Shown: positions 35,206-43,854 of the stretch, piece after piece
Layout of the letters: each line of letters begins with the position of its first letter
How positions within the stretch are numbered: position 1 is the first letter of the stretch
Assembly: GCF_014841125.1 (NCBI RefSeq)
Contig: NZ_JACYTQ010000003.1
Coordinates: 124,001-188,000, forward strand
Source of the DNA: Echinicola arenosa
GTDB taxonomy: Bacteria; Bacteroidota; Bacteroidia; Cytophagales; Cyclobacteriaceae
Length of the DNA: 64,000 nt
Reading direction: 5' to 3'
Program-made: the position numbers and the translations under genes
Notes under the pieces: model-generated
Databases searched by the model: none
What the model was told of the DNA's origin: nothing
Seen by the model: the letters and a program-made list of their open reading frames with translations, nothing else

Positions 35206-36678
35206 ATGTTGCGACAGTGTGTAGGATTGCTCGTTTTTATTTTACTTGTATGTACCTCATGTTCCCAGAGTCAAAATTCTAATATTGAATCGAGGAAGCT
35301 CCCCAATATTATTTTTGTTTTGGCAGATGACCTGGGCTATGGCGATCTAAGCTGTTATGGACAGAAAAAGTTTAATACGCCTCATATAGATCTCCTTGCA
35401 AAAAGTGGCATGTTGTTTACGAATCATTATGCTGGTACCAGTGTTTGTTCGCCATCCAGAGCTAGCTTAATGACAGGCCAACACACTGGTCATGTCGCTA
35501 TCCGTGATAATAGAAGTTTAGATCCCTCTCCATACGGATTCAGAGAGCGGGAAGGTCAGTTTCCGCTGCCTGATTCGATTCAAACACTACCAGAAGTTTT
35601 GAAATCAAGAGGTTATTTTACCGGTGCTTTTGGGAAATGGGGTCTTGGCGGGCCCGGTACAGAGGGCACTCCTAACAACCAAGGTTTTGACGAGTTCTAT
35701 GGCTATGTTTGTCAATCATTGGCCCATAATTACTATCCCGATCACTTATGGCATAATGATGAAAAAGTGCTGTTAAGTGGTAATGACGAGGGACGATTTG
35801 GTAGCTATTCACCTGACTTACTACATGAAAAGGCATTGGAGTTTATTGATTCTAATAAAGACCAACCTTTTTTTCTATTTGTCTCCAGTCCATTGCCTCA
35901 TGCTGAATTAATAGTTCCAACAGAGGAAATGGATAAGTTTAAAGCATCCATCAGTCCTGGAAAACCTTTTCATGGAGTGGATGAAGGTCCGGCTTTTAGG
36001 AAGGGAGGCTTGGCTTCCCAAGATCAGCCTCATGTTGCCTTTGCAGCCATGGTTAGCGTTTTGGATAAGCAGTTAGGAGAGATAATGGAAAAACTCCGAA
36101 AGTTAGGGTTAGTGGAAAATACCATTGTTATTTTTACTTCAGATAATGGTCCCCATCAAGAGGGAGGCGGTGATCCAGCTTATTTTAATAGTAATGGGCC
36201 ACTTAGAGGTATAAAAAGAGATCTATATGAAGGCGGGATCAGGGTTCCTTTGATTGTGAGTTGGCCAGGAACCATTGAAGCAGGTAGTACCAATGCCCAT
36301 ATATCTGCTTTTTGGGATTTTTACCCCACTCTAAGTGAGGTGGCAGGTGCGAAAAAACCTCCAAAAAGCGATGGTGTTTCATTTTATCCTGCTCTATTAG
36401 GGGATTTTGACAAACAACAAACGCACGACTACCTTTATTGGGAATATCATGGTGAAGCAGGAAAACAAGCTGTTAGAATGGGGAATTGGAAAGCAGTTCG
36501 AAAAGATATTAGAAAAGGGAATAGATCCATAGAGTTGTTTGATTTATCCAATGATGAGGGGGAGACTACCAATTTGGCGGATTCAAAACCAGACGTAATT
36601 GCCAAGGCAGATAGCATTATGAAGAATGCCCATCAACCAAACGCAGAATTTAAGCTGGGCTATTTGGATGAGAAGTGA
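35206..36678 (+). CDS. S1-family sulfatase (lipoprotein)
   Basis: About 490 residues from the ATG at 35206, which gives a lipobox (LVCTSC, Cys19); the longer frame from 35164 would bury the signal. The sulfatase signature CSPSRASLMTG supplies the Cys that is converted to formylglycine, so a maturation enzyme is needed. Metal ligands sit in LADDLGYGD and TSDNGPHQ, and GKWGLG is the second signature. The closest named relatives are arylsulfatase A or GalNAc-6-sulfatase-like. It probably desulfates a marine or animal glycan outside the cytoplasm. The DUF4861 gene follows after 101 bases. Confidence 0.87.
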   Translation: MLRQCVGLLVFILLVCTSCSQSQNSNIESRKLPNIIFVLADDLGYGDLSCYGQKKFNTPHIDLLAKSGMLFTNHYAGTSVCSPSRASLMTGQHTGHVAIRDNRSLDPSPYGFREREGQFPLPDSIQTLPEVLKSRGYFTGAFGKWGLGGPGTEGTPNNQGFDEFYGYVCQSLAHNYYPDHLWHNDEKVLLSGNDEGRFGSYSPDLLHEKALEFIDSNKDQPFFLFVSSPLPHAELIVPTEEMDKFKASISPGKPFHGVDEGPAFRKGGLASQDQPHVAFAAMVSVLDKQLGEIMEKLRKLGLVENTIVIFTSDNGPHQEGGGDPAYFNSNGPLRGIKRDLYEGGIRVPLIVSWPGTIEAGSTNAHISAFWDFYPTLSEVAGAKKPPKSDGVSFYPALLGDFDKQQTHDYLYWEYHGEAGKQAVRMGNWKAVRKDIRKGNRSIELFDLSNDEGETTNLADSKPDVIAKADSIMKNAHQPNAEFKLGYLDEK

Positions 36679-36779
36679 AATTTGGTTTTTCAGCCTGTGC
36701 CGCTTAACCTTTTGTGTACAATAACACTTAAACTTTAAATACGGAAAACCATTGTTTGAAAATATTTAACTGAATAATT

Positions 36780-38018
36780 ATGCAAGCCAGCCGTTCTTTA
36801 ATAAAATTAGCCTGTATAGCTTTAACTTTATACTTCACTTCCTGTCAAACCCCAAAGGAGAATAATACAGAGGAAGTATCCTTTACAATAGTCAATGCCG
36901 TGGATAGAGAGGATTTCGTTATAGAGATACCCCTATTGAAAATCAAGGAAAAGAACAATGACCTTGATTTTGAAAACTTAAGAGTTCAAATGGGCGAAGA
37001 AAATATTCAAACTGAAATAGATCGGATAAGTGAGTCTTTACTTTGTCTTATTCCTGAGGTAAAGGCAGGAAAAGATTATGAATTATACATCAAAACCAAA
37101 AGTCTAGGAGAACCCAGCTTCATAACAAAAAAAAGAACCCAAGCAGAATTATCCCATAAAGTAGGAGGGGAGTTTCATGACAGAAAATATATTGGAGGCG
37201 AATTTAAAAATGTCAATGCACTGAAAGTGCCTCAGGAACATACAGATCATTCTTACTTTATCCGTTATGAAGGTCCAGGTTGGGAATCCGATAAAGTGGG
37301 CTATAGATTTTATTTGGATTGGAGAAATGGCATTGATGTATTTGGGAAAAAAACTCCTGAAATGGTGCTCCAAGGGGTGGGACAAGATGGATTTGACAGT
37401 TACCATGAACCTGCTGGTTGGGGGATGGACATTTTGAAAGTAGGCCCCTCTTTGGGTTTGGGTTCCATAGCCACTTGGGAAGATGGCAAAGCAAGAAGAG
37501 TAGATGTAACAGATAGCCTATATGTTGATATTGCTCAAAATGGAGCATTGAGATCCATCATCAAAACCAATTATTATGGATGGGACATTAAAAATGGGAA
37601 AACCGATCTTTTATCGATGATAAGCATTGATGCCGGGTCTCGAATGAGCAAGATAAAACTCATAGCCTCCAATGGCATCAATAATTTTTGTACTGGCTTG
37701 ATTAAAAGTGATAAGGCTCCTTTAAAGGTTTCTGATCAAACCAAGAAATTTAGCTATATCGCAAGCTATGGTCAGCAAAGTTTAGCGGATGATATGTTAG
37801 GGATTGCCGTTATATTTCCAACAAAACAACTCCAAACCATCACTGAAGATACTAACAGCCATGTTGTAGTTTTAAACCCAGAAAATGGTAAGGAAATCTC
37901 TTATTACATTTTAGCGGCTTGGGAGCAGGAACCTGATGGAATTAAAGATGAAAAAGCATTTTATAACTATTTAGCGCATCAACTAGACCTTCTTTCTCAA
38001 CCGTTAAAAATTGAATGA
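36780..38018 (+). CDS. DUF4861 family lipoprotein
   Basis: A 412-residue lipoprotein (YFTSC, Cys22). Segments such as YFIRYEGPGWESDKVGYRFYLDWRN (shortened here to the GPGWESD and YRFYLDWRN cores), GQDGFDSYHEP and GWGMDILKVG are typical of DUF4861, a family found near uronyl hydrolases and sulfatases in polysaccharide utilization loci. Its function is unknown, possibly carbohydrate processing or binding. It follows the sulfatase, and the GH105 gene is about 16 kb away, so the window holds scattered parts of a sulfated, uronate-containing glycan pathway. Confidence 0.78.
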   Translation: MQASRSLIKLACIALTLYFTSCQTPKENNTEEVSFTIVNAVDREDFVIEIPLLKIKEKNNDLDFENLRVQMGEENIQTEIDRISESLLCLIPEVKAGKDYELYIKTKSLGEPSFITKKRTQAELSHKVGGEFHDRKYIGGEFKNVNALKVPQEHTDHSYFIRYEGPGWESDKVGYRFYLDWRNGIDVFGKKTPEMVLQGVGQDGFDSYHEPAGWGMDILKVGPSLGLGSIATWEDGKARRVDVTDSLYVDIAQNGALRSIIKTNYYGWDIKNGKTDLLSMISIDAGSRMSKIKLIASNGINNFCTGLIKSDKAPLKVSDQTKKFSYIASYGQQSLADDMLGIAVIFPTKQLQTITEDTNSHVVVLNPENGKEISYYILAAWEQEPDGIKDEKAFYNYLAHQLDLLSQPLKIE

Positions 38019-38109
38019 TTTGGTTAGGGAGTTGTCCGTTTTGTTTGCCTTCCTATTTTCCCATTAATAGTGTTTTATTTCATCAAGATTGAGGGTTCTT
38101 ATTTACTAT

Positions 38110-39522
38110 CTATTGATTAGGAATATCTAAAGTATTGGTGTAATACCTGTATTTAAGTTGTTCCAGTTGTCTTTTCATGATAAGATCAACGAGTTTTAAC
38201 TGTCCTTCCAAGTATTTTTCTTGTCTTTTGTTCAAAAGAAATACAGAGCTTTCACCGAAATTGAATTTTTCATTTTCTGCCCAAAGTAACTTTCTGTAGC
38301 CCTCTACATTTTCCATTTGTATAGCCTCTTGGTTAGCCAGGAAATTAATTTGCTGCTGACTGTTGAGGATTTTGTTTTGTAAAGAAATGGTCTTGTTTTC
38401 CAACTCCAGTTGTTGTTCTTGAACTTTTACTTTTCCCAGTTGAAGATCTCCTCTTTCCCCTCTGAGGAACAGTGGAAAGCTGAATGAAAAGCCCCATTTA
38501 TAATCATTTTGATTATATCCAGGCAAGCCTTCACCACCATCAGGAGTCAGCAAAGGCATATATTTTAGCTTTAGTTTGGGCAGAAGTTTTTCACGTTTCA
38601 TCCGCCTGTCAGCTTCTAATGCAGAAAGCTTAAACTGGGCTTCTTGCAAAATGGGATGCGCTTCTATGGTGTCAAGAGAAAATACTATGCTGTTATCGTT
38701 TTCTACAATATTACCTAAATCAGTAGGCACCTTTTGCTCAATAGCATACCAGCCATCTTCATTCCATAGGTAGTTTTCTAGGTTTTTTTGAGTGCTCGTA
38801 TAACTTGATAGCACAGACTGAAGTAGGTTTTTTCGATCTTGCCACATGATGTAAGCCTCCACTGTATCAATGGCTGTTTTTTCACCATTAAAAAAGGAAG
38901 TCTTTGTATTATCAAAATAGTTTTCTGCCAAATCAATGCTCTCCTGAACGATTTGTAAGGCAGCATGACTATTGGCCCAATAGAGGTAGGCTTCACTGGC
39001 ACTAAAATAAAGATCGTTGGTTTGCAGTGTTCTTTGCTGTTCTGCAATCGCAGCATAGGCTTTGGCCTGTCTCAAGGCAGTTCGTCCTTCATCCATGAGA
39101 AGTCCCTGTAGCACATTTAGCTCTATCCCAGCATTCCAAAGTCCATCAGTCCCGGTTTGGTTTTCAGAATTCAAATAGGTTCCTGAGTTTTTTTCATATC
39201 CTGCCACCAAGTCAAATCCTGCCACTGTCGGAAATCGCAAGGAGGAATAGGACTTGCGGTAGTACAGCTTATCACTATATAGTTTTTGGTTGAAATCTGA
39301 CTCCAATACTGGGTCAAAGTTACCTCTGGCCGAACGGATGGTAGCCTCTGCTTTTAAACCATTCAACTTTGCCTTTTGCGAAAGAGGATGGTGCTCGATT
39401 ACCTTATGAATGAATACATCATAATCTAGGGTATCCGTAAGCGCGTATTGTGCATTGCTTAAATATGGCACCACAACCATTAGGAAAACCAAGATATAGT
39501 GGATTACTAACTTATTATTCAT
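38110..39522 (-). CDS. TolC-family outer-membrane efflux protein
   Basis: A 470-residue protein with a signal peptide (LSNAQ) and two long helical repeats characteristic of TolC-type channels, including GIELNVLQGLLMDEGRTALR and GFSFSFPLFLRGERGDLQLG, which mark strand-to-helix junctions of the two halves. It forms the trimeric exit duct of a tripartite exporter. It follows hlyD by eight bases in a three-gene export operon. Confidence 0.88.
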   Translation of the reverse strand: MNNKLVIHYILVFLMVVVPYLSNAQYALTDTLDYDVFIHKVIEHHPLSQKAKLNGLKAEATIRSARGNFDPVLESDFNQKLYSDKLYYRKSYSSLRFPTVAGFDLVAGYEKNSGTYLNSENQTGTDGLWNAGIELNVLQGLLMDEGRTALRQAKAYAAIAEQQRTLQTNDLYFSASEAYLYWANSHAALQIVQESIDLAENYFDNTKTSFFNGEKTAIDTVEAYIMWQDRKNLLQSVLSSYTSTQKNLENYLWNEDGWYAIEQKVPTDLGNIVENDNSIVFSLDTIEAHPILQEAQFKLSALEADRRMKREKLLPKLKLKYMPLLTPDGGEGLPGYNQNDYKWGFSFSFPLFLRGERGDLQLGKVKVQEQQLELENKTISLQNKILNSQQQINFLANQEAIQMENVEGYRKLLWAENEKFNFGESSVFLLNKRQEKYLEGQLKLVDLIMKRQLEQLKYRYYTNTLDIPNQ

Positions 39523-39530
39523 TCTTGCAT

Positions 39531-40907
39531 TTATTTAACCGATTTTAAAGGAGCCTTTAATTTCAATGGCTCTGGGCTTCTTTTTTCTTTGCTGTAATAA
39601 TCAGGAGGAAAGCCGTTAAGCTGTCTCCATATTTCATACCAAATAGGTACATTGTTCAGCAACATAAAAGTCTGCACACCGGTGCCCATACTTAATTTAT
39701 CAGGCCATTCGCGGTCATCAGGATCCGGGCTTACAAGAATTCGATAATATCCATTACTGCTGATAAATCTGTCCATGGCAAACACCTTTCCAGTGAATAC
39801 CCCGGTAGAAGCTTCTGGCCATCCACTAATGACAATTGCAGGCCATCCATCAAAGCGTAACCTAACTCTGTCTCCTTGTTGAATCAATGGAAGGTCTTGA
39901 GGTTTGACATATACTTCCACTGCCAAATCATAATCTTGAGGCATAATAGAGACGATGTCCGTTCCTTCCTTAATGACTTCACCAACACCTTTCTTAATGG
40001 CTTTGGTAATATAACCAGCTTGTGGGGCAGTGACATAATATAAGCGTTGTCTTTGGCTGTAATTTGAAATTTGATTCCGTAATTTGGAAACCTCTGCCGC
40101 TGTGCCAAGCTTTGCTGACAAGGCAGACTGAATGTCAGATTGTGCCTTGGCTAACTTGTCCCTGTAGTCTTGTTCAGTTGAGGACATTTCAAGATCAAGG
40201 TTCAATAATTCATTTCTGGTATTGAGCAATTTATTCCGTCCCACCGTCACTTTGGCGTTGGCCTCCTGTACCTTCATCTCTTTCTCCTGAAGCTCAGTAA
40301 GGGACTTCAAGCCTTTTTCATGGAGTTCTTGTGTTCTGACTAGCTGATTTTCAGCAATCTTCAGATTGGTTTGATAGGCTACCAAGTCGATACTGTCCAT
40401 TTGTACCTTGTTGGTGGTTTGAAGAATTTTATTCTCGAGTTGTCTTAACTTAAGCTGCATTCCACCTTGCAGTGCTGCATACTGATTTTGGATGGCGCTG
40501 ATTTTGGCTTCATAAGAATCGGAACTACCCATTTTAGCATCCAACTGCTCCTGAGTCCGTTCAATCAAAGCAGGATCAAAATATTCACTTTTGGCATCAG
40601 ACATAAAGACAACCGTGTCACCTTTATTGACAAAATCACCTTCTTTGACATACCATTTTTCCAACCTTCCAGCAATTACGGTTTGAATGGATTGTGGACG
40701 TTGTTCAGGAGATATGGTGGTAACGTAACCGTTAGTCTGGATATTTTGGGTCCAAGGCAATAAAAGGAAAACAAGGAGACCCAAAAGAAATAGGATAACA
40801 GCTCTCCTTGAGAATTTGAAATAGCTGAATTCCTCTAACACCTTAAATGCCTTGAAATCCTTTTGTTTGATGTGCTTGGAAATACTATTTTCTGATATAT
40901 TAAGCAT
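39531..40907 (-). CDS. HlyD-family membrane fusion protein
   Basis: A 458-residue periplasmic adaptor: an N-terminal cytoplasmic stretch, one membrane span (RAVILFLLGLLVFLLLPW), a split lipoyl domain (RLEKWYVKEGDFVNKGDTVV), a long alpha-helical hairpin at about residues 120-270, the second lipoyl half (APQAGYITKAIKKGVGEVIK) and a beta-barrel domain. It bridges the ABC protein and the TolC-like channel. It begins six bases after the ABC gene. Confidence 0.9.
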   Translation of the reverse strand: MLNISENSISKHIKQKDFKAFKVLEEFSYFKFSRRAVILFLLGLLVFLLLPWTQNIQTNGYVTTISPEQRPQSIQTVIAGRLEKWYVKEGDFVNKGDTVVFMSDAKSEYFDPALIERTQEQLDAKMGSSDSYEAKISAIQNQYAALQGGMQLKLRQLENKILQTTNKVQMDSIDLVAYQTNLKIAENQLVRTQELHEKGLKSLTELQEKEMKVQEANAKVTVGRNKLLNTRNELLNLDLEMSSTEQDYRDKLAKAQSDIQSALSAKLGTAAEVSKLRNQISNYSQRQRLYYVTAPQAGYITKAIKKGVGEVIKEGTDIVSIMPQDYDLAVEVYVKPQDLPLIQQGDRVRLRFDGWPAIVISGWPEASTGVFTGKVFAMDRFISSNGYYRILVSPDPDDREWPDKLSMGTGVQTFMLLNNVPIWYEIWRQLNGFPPDYYSKEKRSPEPLKLKAPLKSVK

Positions 40908-40913
40908 TAGTAT

Positions 40914-42545
40914 TTAGAGCTTTATTATTTGGGTACTATTTGCGATCCAATCATCTTCATCTGTGATGACAACCAAAGTCCATTGATGGGCTTTGTCGGT
41001 TAGGAATTTGATAATGGATTTTCTCTCTTCCTTTGGGATATTTACCAGCGGGTCTTCCATCAGCAATAGTCCCGGATTATGACAAATGGCCCTTGCCAAA
41101 TGGATCTTTTGAATGATGCACCGTGGCGTACGGCGTCCACCACTGTCCAAAATCAGGTCTAATCCCTTGGAATTGCTTTTTAAGAAATCATTCATTTCGA
41201 GCTTGGTCATTAAACCCATCAACTTTTCGTCAGAAATTTGGCGACCCACAAGTATATTTTCCCTAAGCGTTCCTTCGAAAATCTGATTTGATGCTAGGAC
41301 CACTCCTAAATTCTGGTGTAAACTTTTTCTATCCAAATGATCGTATGGAATGTCATTAATTGATATTTCCCCCTTATCCAGGTTTATGATTCCCGCAAGA
41401 ATCTGAAGCAATGTCGATTTACCTGAACCCGTTTTCCCAGTTAAAACAACACGGGATTGAATGGGGATTTCTGAATTGAAATTGTCAATAATTGGTTCAT
41501 TATCGGTTGAATAATGAAAAGTGGCATTTTTTAACTTGATGGAGCATGGGCCATTTTTATTTATTTTTGACTTTCCAGCAGAATCTTGGAGCTCCATGTC
41601 AGTCACAAAGCCAATTTTTTCGAAGGCAGTCAATACATCGTAAACATTATCCCAAACACTGACCAATTTTTCCACTGAGTTGATGATTAGAATAATCACA
41701 ATTTCAGCAGCCACAAACTGTCCGATATTCATCTGTTGGTTGAAAACCAATAAACCACCGACTACTAAAATTCCAGCGGCAATAAACACTTTAAAACCAA
41801 TAAAAGATTTGAATTGATCCAAAAGCACCCTAAAGTGAGATTCCCTTGAGGTAATATAATCCACTGTTATGTCGTCGCTTTTGTTGAGGTGAAAGGACTG
41901 GTTTTGGCTGAGGTGAAAAGTCCTCCTGACCCTACCAATTTCCTCCAGCCAATGAGCCAAGTTATACTTGTATTTACTTTCCTTGATACTGGTTTCCAAA
42001 CCGATTCTTCCTGTGATTTTGACTAGGAGAAAAAGAGCAAAGCCCAGGAACAGTCCCAGTGCAATAAAGTAAATACTGTATACTGACAATAAAATGATTC
42101 CAAATATGATCTGAAAAGAAGAGACTGACAGGTCAATCAGTAATTTTGGCAGTCCTTTTTGGATGGTCATGGTATCAAAAAAACGATTGGCCAATTCTGG
42201 AGCATGTTGGCTATCCAACTCTCTAGGCTTGATTTGAGGCAACCTGAAAGCAAATTCAAATGCTGAACGAGCAAAAATATCCTGTTGGATATTTTCAACG
42301 ATTCTCAATTGTAAAACTTGCAATAGTCCTGCGGCAGTGATACCAACCAAAACTATTGTGACCAACAGGATCCAGGAAATTGAAAGTTCTCCAGTTTGGA
42401 GATAGTTGATGATAGCTTGTATTCCCAAGGGCAAAGACAAATTTACTATCCCTATCACCAATGCATAGGTATAGATTTGCCGAATTTCTGGTTTATATAG
42501 CTTTAACAGCCGCCAAAGCCGCTGTATAGGGGTAAGTTTGGTCAT
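40914..42545 (-). CDS. ABC exporter (TMD-NBD) with degenerate nucleotide-binding motifs
   Basis: A 543-residue half-transporter with six membrane spans and a nucleotide-binding domain, without a C39 peptidase domain. Walker A is intact (GKTGSGKST). The other motifs deviate: the Q-loop Gln appears to be Ala (VVLASNQIF), the signature reads GGRRTPRCIIQKIHLARAI instead of LSGGQ, the Walker B end reads LLLMEDPL (Asp-Glu order inverted) and the H-loop His is Asp (VITDEDDW). Similar motifs seem to be a feature of a Bacteroidota exporter branch I recall, so this may be ancestral rather than decay. It heads the operon with hlyD and tolC. Substrate unknown. Confidence 0.83.
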   Translation of the reverse strand: MTKLTPIQRLWRLLKLYKPEIRQIYTYALVIGIVNLSLPLGIQAIINYLQTGELSISWILLVTIVLVGITAAGLLQVLQLRIVENIQQDIFARSAFEFAFRLPQIKPRELDSQHAPELANRFFDTMTIQKGLPKLLIDLSVSSFQIIFGIILLSVYSIYFIALGLFLGFALFLLVKITGRIGLETSIKESKYKYNLAHWLEEIGRVRRTFHLSQNQSFHLNKSDDITVDYITSRESHFRVLLDQFKSFIGFKVFIAAGILVVGGLLVFNQQMNIGQFVAAEIVIILIINSVEKLVSVWDNVYDVLTAFEKIGFVTDMELQDSAGKSKINKNGPCSIKLKNATFHYSTDNEPIIDNFNSEIPIQSRVVLTGKTGSGKSTLLQILAGIINLDKGEISINDIPYDHLDRKSLHQNLGVVLASNQIFEGTLRENILVGRQISDEKLMGLMTKLEMNDFLKSNSKGLDLILDSGGRRTPRCIIQKIHLARAICHNPGLLLMEDPLVNIPKEERKSIIKFLTDKAHQWTLVVITDEDDWIANSTQIIKL

Positions 42546-43073
42546 GTTGTAAACTAAAATAAGAATATAGCTTAGTTATTTTACGTAAAACAAGCTACGA
42601 ACTAAAGATGTTTTGGGTAAGTTTTTGGGTTGTCTTCGCCACCAATAAAGTGGAGAGGTGTATTTAAGCTTTCAAAGATTTAGCAAAGTAATTCCTTTTA
42701 CTATGCAAACTCACTATTAATAATTTCATGTCATTCATTAAGGTTATGGTAGTTTGAAATAGCAATTTTAGTGCAAACAGCATTTATAAGAGATTAGAAA
42801 GTCATTAAAATTACTAATAGCTATGAAAAATGGGATATACAAACTTACACATTAAAGGAGTTTTAAACCCAACTCTTGTTTGAAATAGTTTATGGTTTGG
42901 GAAACTTTCTATGCCAAAACGATTATAGGAATTTGGTGATATTTACTTATGCGGCTGATTGGGTGCTTAACTTAAATTTTTATATAAATGTTTTTTAAAC
43001 ATTTAATAATCATTTTTAAATATAATAATATGTATTACATTTAAATTTATTATTTAACCTTAATTTTTAAAAC
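42546..43073. other. Intergenic region between divergent ABC operon and lipoprotein gene
   Basis: A 528-base AT-rich gap. No gene is seen. It holds the nested palindrome at 42569-42597, upstream of the ABC exporter. No exact TAnnTTTG box was found on either strand by eye. Confidence 0.4.
42569..42597. promoter_or_regulatory. Nested palindrome, possible operator of the export operon
   Basis: A perfect 12-base palindrome TTTTACGTAAAA (42579-42590) lies inside outer arms TAGCTT (42569-42574) and AAGCTA (42592-42597). It is 24-52 bases upstream of the ABC exporter start codon, where a dimeric repressor or activator site would be expected. No regulator gene is adjacent. Confidence 0.35.
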
Positions 43074-43532
43074 ATGAAATTACTACGTTTTACCTTTATT
43101 TTAATGCTTGCTTCTTTAATGTTTTCCTGCTCCGATACAGAGTTACCAATGATCAATCATTCGGTGGTGGGAGAATGGGAAATGGTGGCAATGACTTATA
43201 GTGGAACCTCTACTGTATCCTATGATGGGATAAATTTTCCATCCACTTTTTCGGAAGGGATTGCTTCTGACATTGACTACATTTTGACTGTCAATGAGTC
43301 ACCCAACACGCTTGTAGGCGAAGGAAGTTATACGGTTGCCTTAAAGGGTTCATATATGGATCAAGAGTTTGATTTTCCAGTTCCTGTTGATTATTTCATG
43401 AAATCAGGTTCATGGGAGGTGGAAGGAGATAAGTTTATCATAACCAAGCCGGGTGAATCTCCTGAAACTGCCACTATTGTCAAATTGACAGCAGATGAGA
43501 TGGTGCTTAAAGTATCCACTGATCTCTATTAA
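43074..43532 (+). CDS. Small lipoprotein, possibly lipocalin-like
   Basis: A 152-residue lipoprotein (LMFSC, Cys19). The segment VVGEWEMVAMTYSG followed by alternating beta strands and GSWEVEGDKFIIT resembles the small lipocalin-like lipoproteins common in Bacteroidota, but no family is certain. It is transcribed divergently from the ABC export operon after 528 bases and is probably monocistronic. A role as an export substrate is possible but has no sequence support. Confidence 0.65.
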   Translation: MKLLRFTFILMLASLMFSCSDTELPMINHSVVGEWEMVAMTYSGTSTVSYDGINFPSTFSEGIASDIDYILTVNESPNTLVGEGSYTVALKGSYMDQEFDFPVPVDYFMKSGSWEVEGDKFIITKPGESPETATIVKLTADEMVLKVSTDLY

Positions 43533-43805
43533 TCTTATGATGAACTTGTAAGCATAAGGTATATTATAGAGGGGGTGATCAGTATGAATCGACGATAAAT
43601 TATTATTTAAATCCGCAATTTCACCAGTAAAGGTTAAAAGCGAATAGCAACTACGCTTTTTATTAAAGTATTGACCGCTTCGGTCTTCAGACTCCAGTTC
43701 TACCTGGTAGTTAGCCAGGCTTCCTACTATTTGAGTAAAGAATTTCTGGTTACTGACATTATAGCGGATAATCAGATAAATTATTTATTCATACTGTTTT
43801 AAACT
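43533..43805 (-). other. Orphan open frame or intergenic repeat remnant
   Basis: On the minus strand an open frame without an in-frame ATG runs leftward from a stop near 43783 through the whole gap and into the antisense of the lipoprotein gene. It reads plausibly protein-like around NYQVELESEDRSGQYF. On the plus strand the same DNA has small hairpins (GACCG-CTT-CGGTC at 43672-43684; CCTGG/CCAGG near 43703-43719). It could be a decayed gene or a copy of a dispersed intergenic repeat. A genome self-search would separate these. Confidence 0.35.
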
Positions 43806-43837
43806 AAAAAGGCGATTTAATTTAAATCGCCTTTTTT
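43806..43837. terminator. Bidirectional terminator between lipoprotein and TonB receptor genes
   Basis: GGCGATTTAA (43811-43820) and TTAAATCGCC (43822-43831) are perfect inverted repeats flanked by an A-run on the left and a T-run on the right. It serves convergent transcripts: the lipoprotein gene from the left and the TonB receptor from the right, whose stop is 18 bases away. Confidence 0.8.
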
Positions 43838-43854
43838 AATGTTTTCAGGTTTTT

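Noticed and set aside
38110-42545. Type I secretion operon read as a bacteriocin exporter
   Set aside because: The ABC protein has no C39 peptidase domain and no double-glycine leader peptide gene was found near it.
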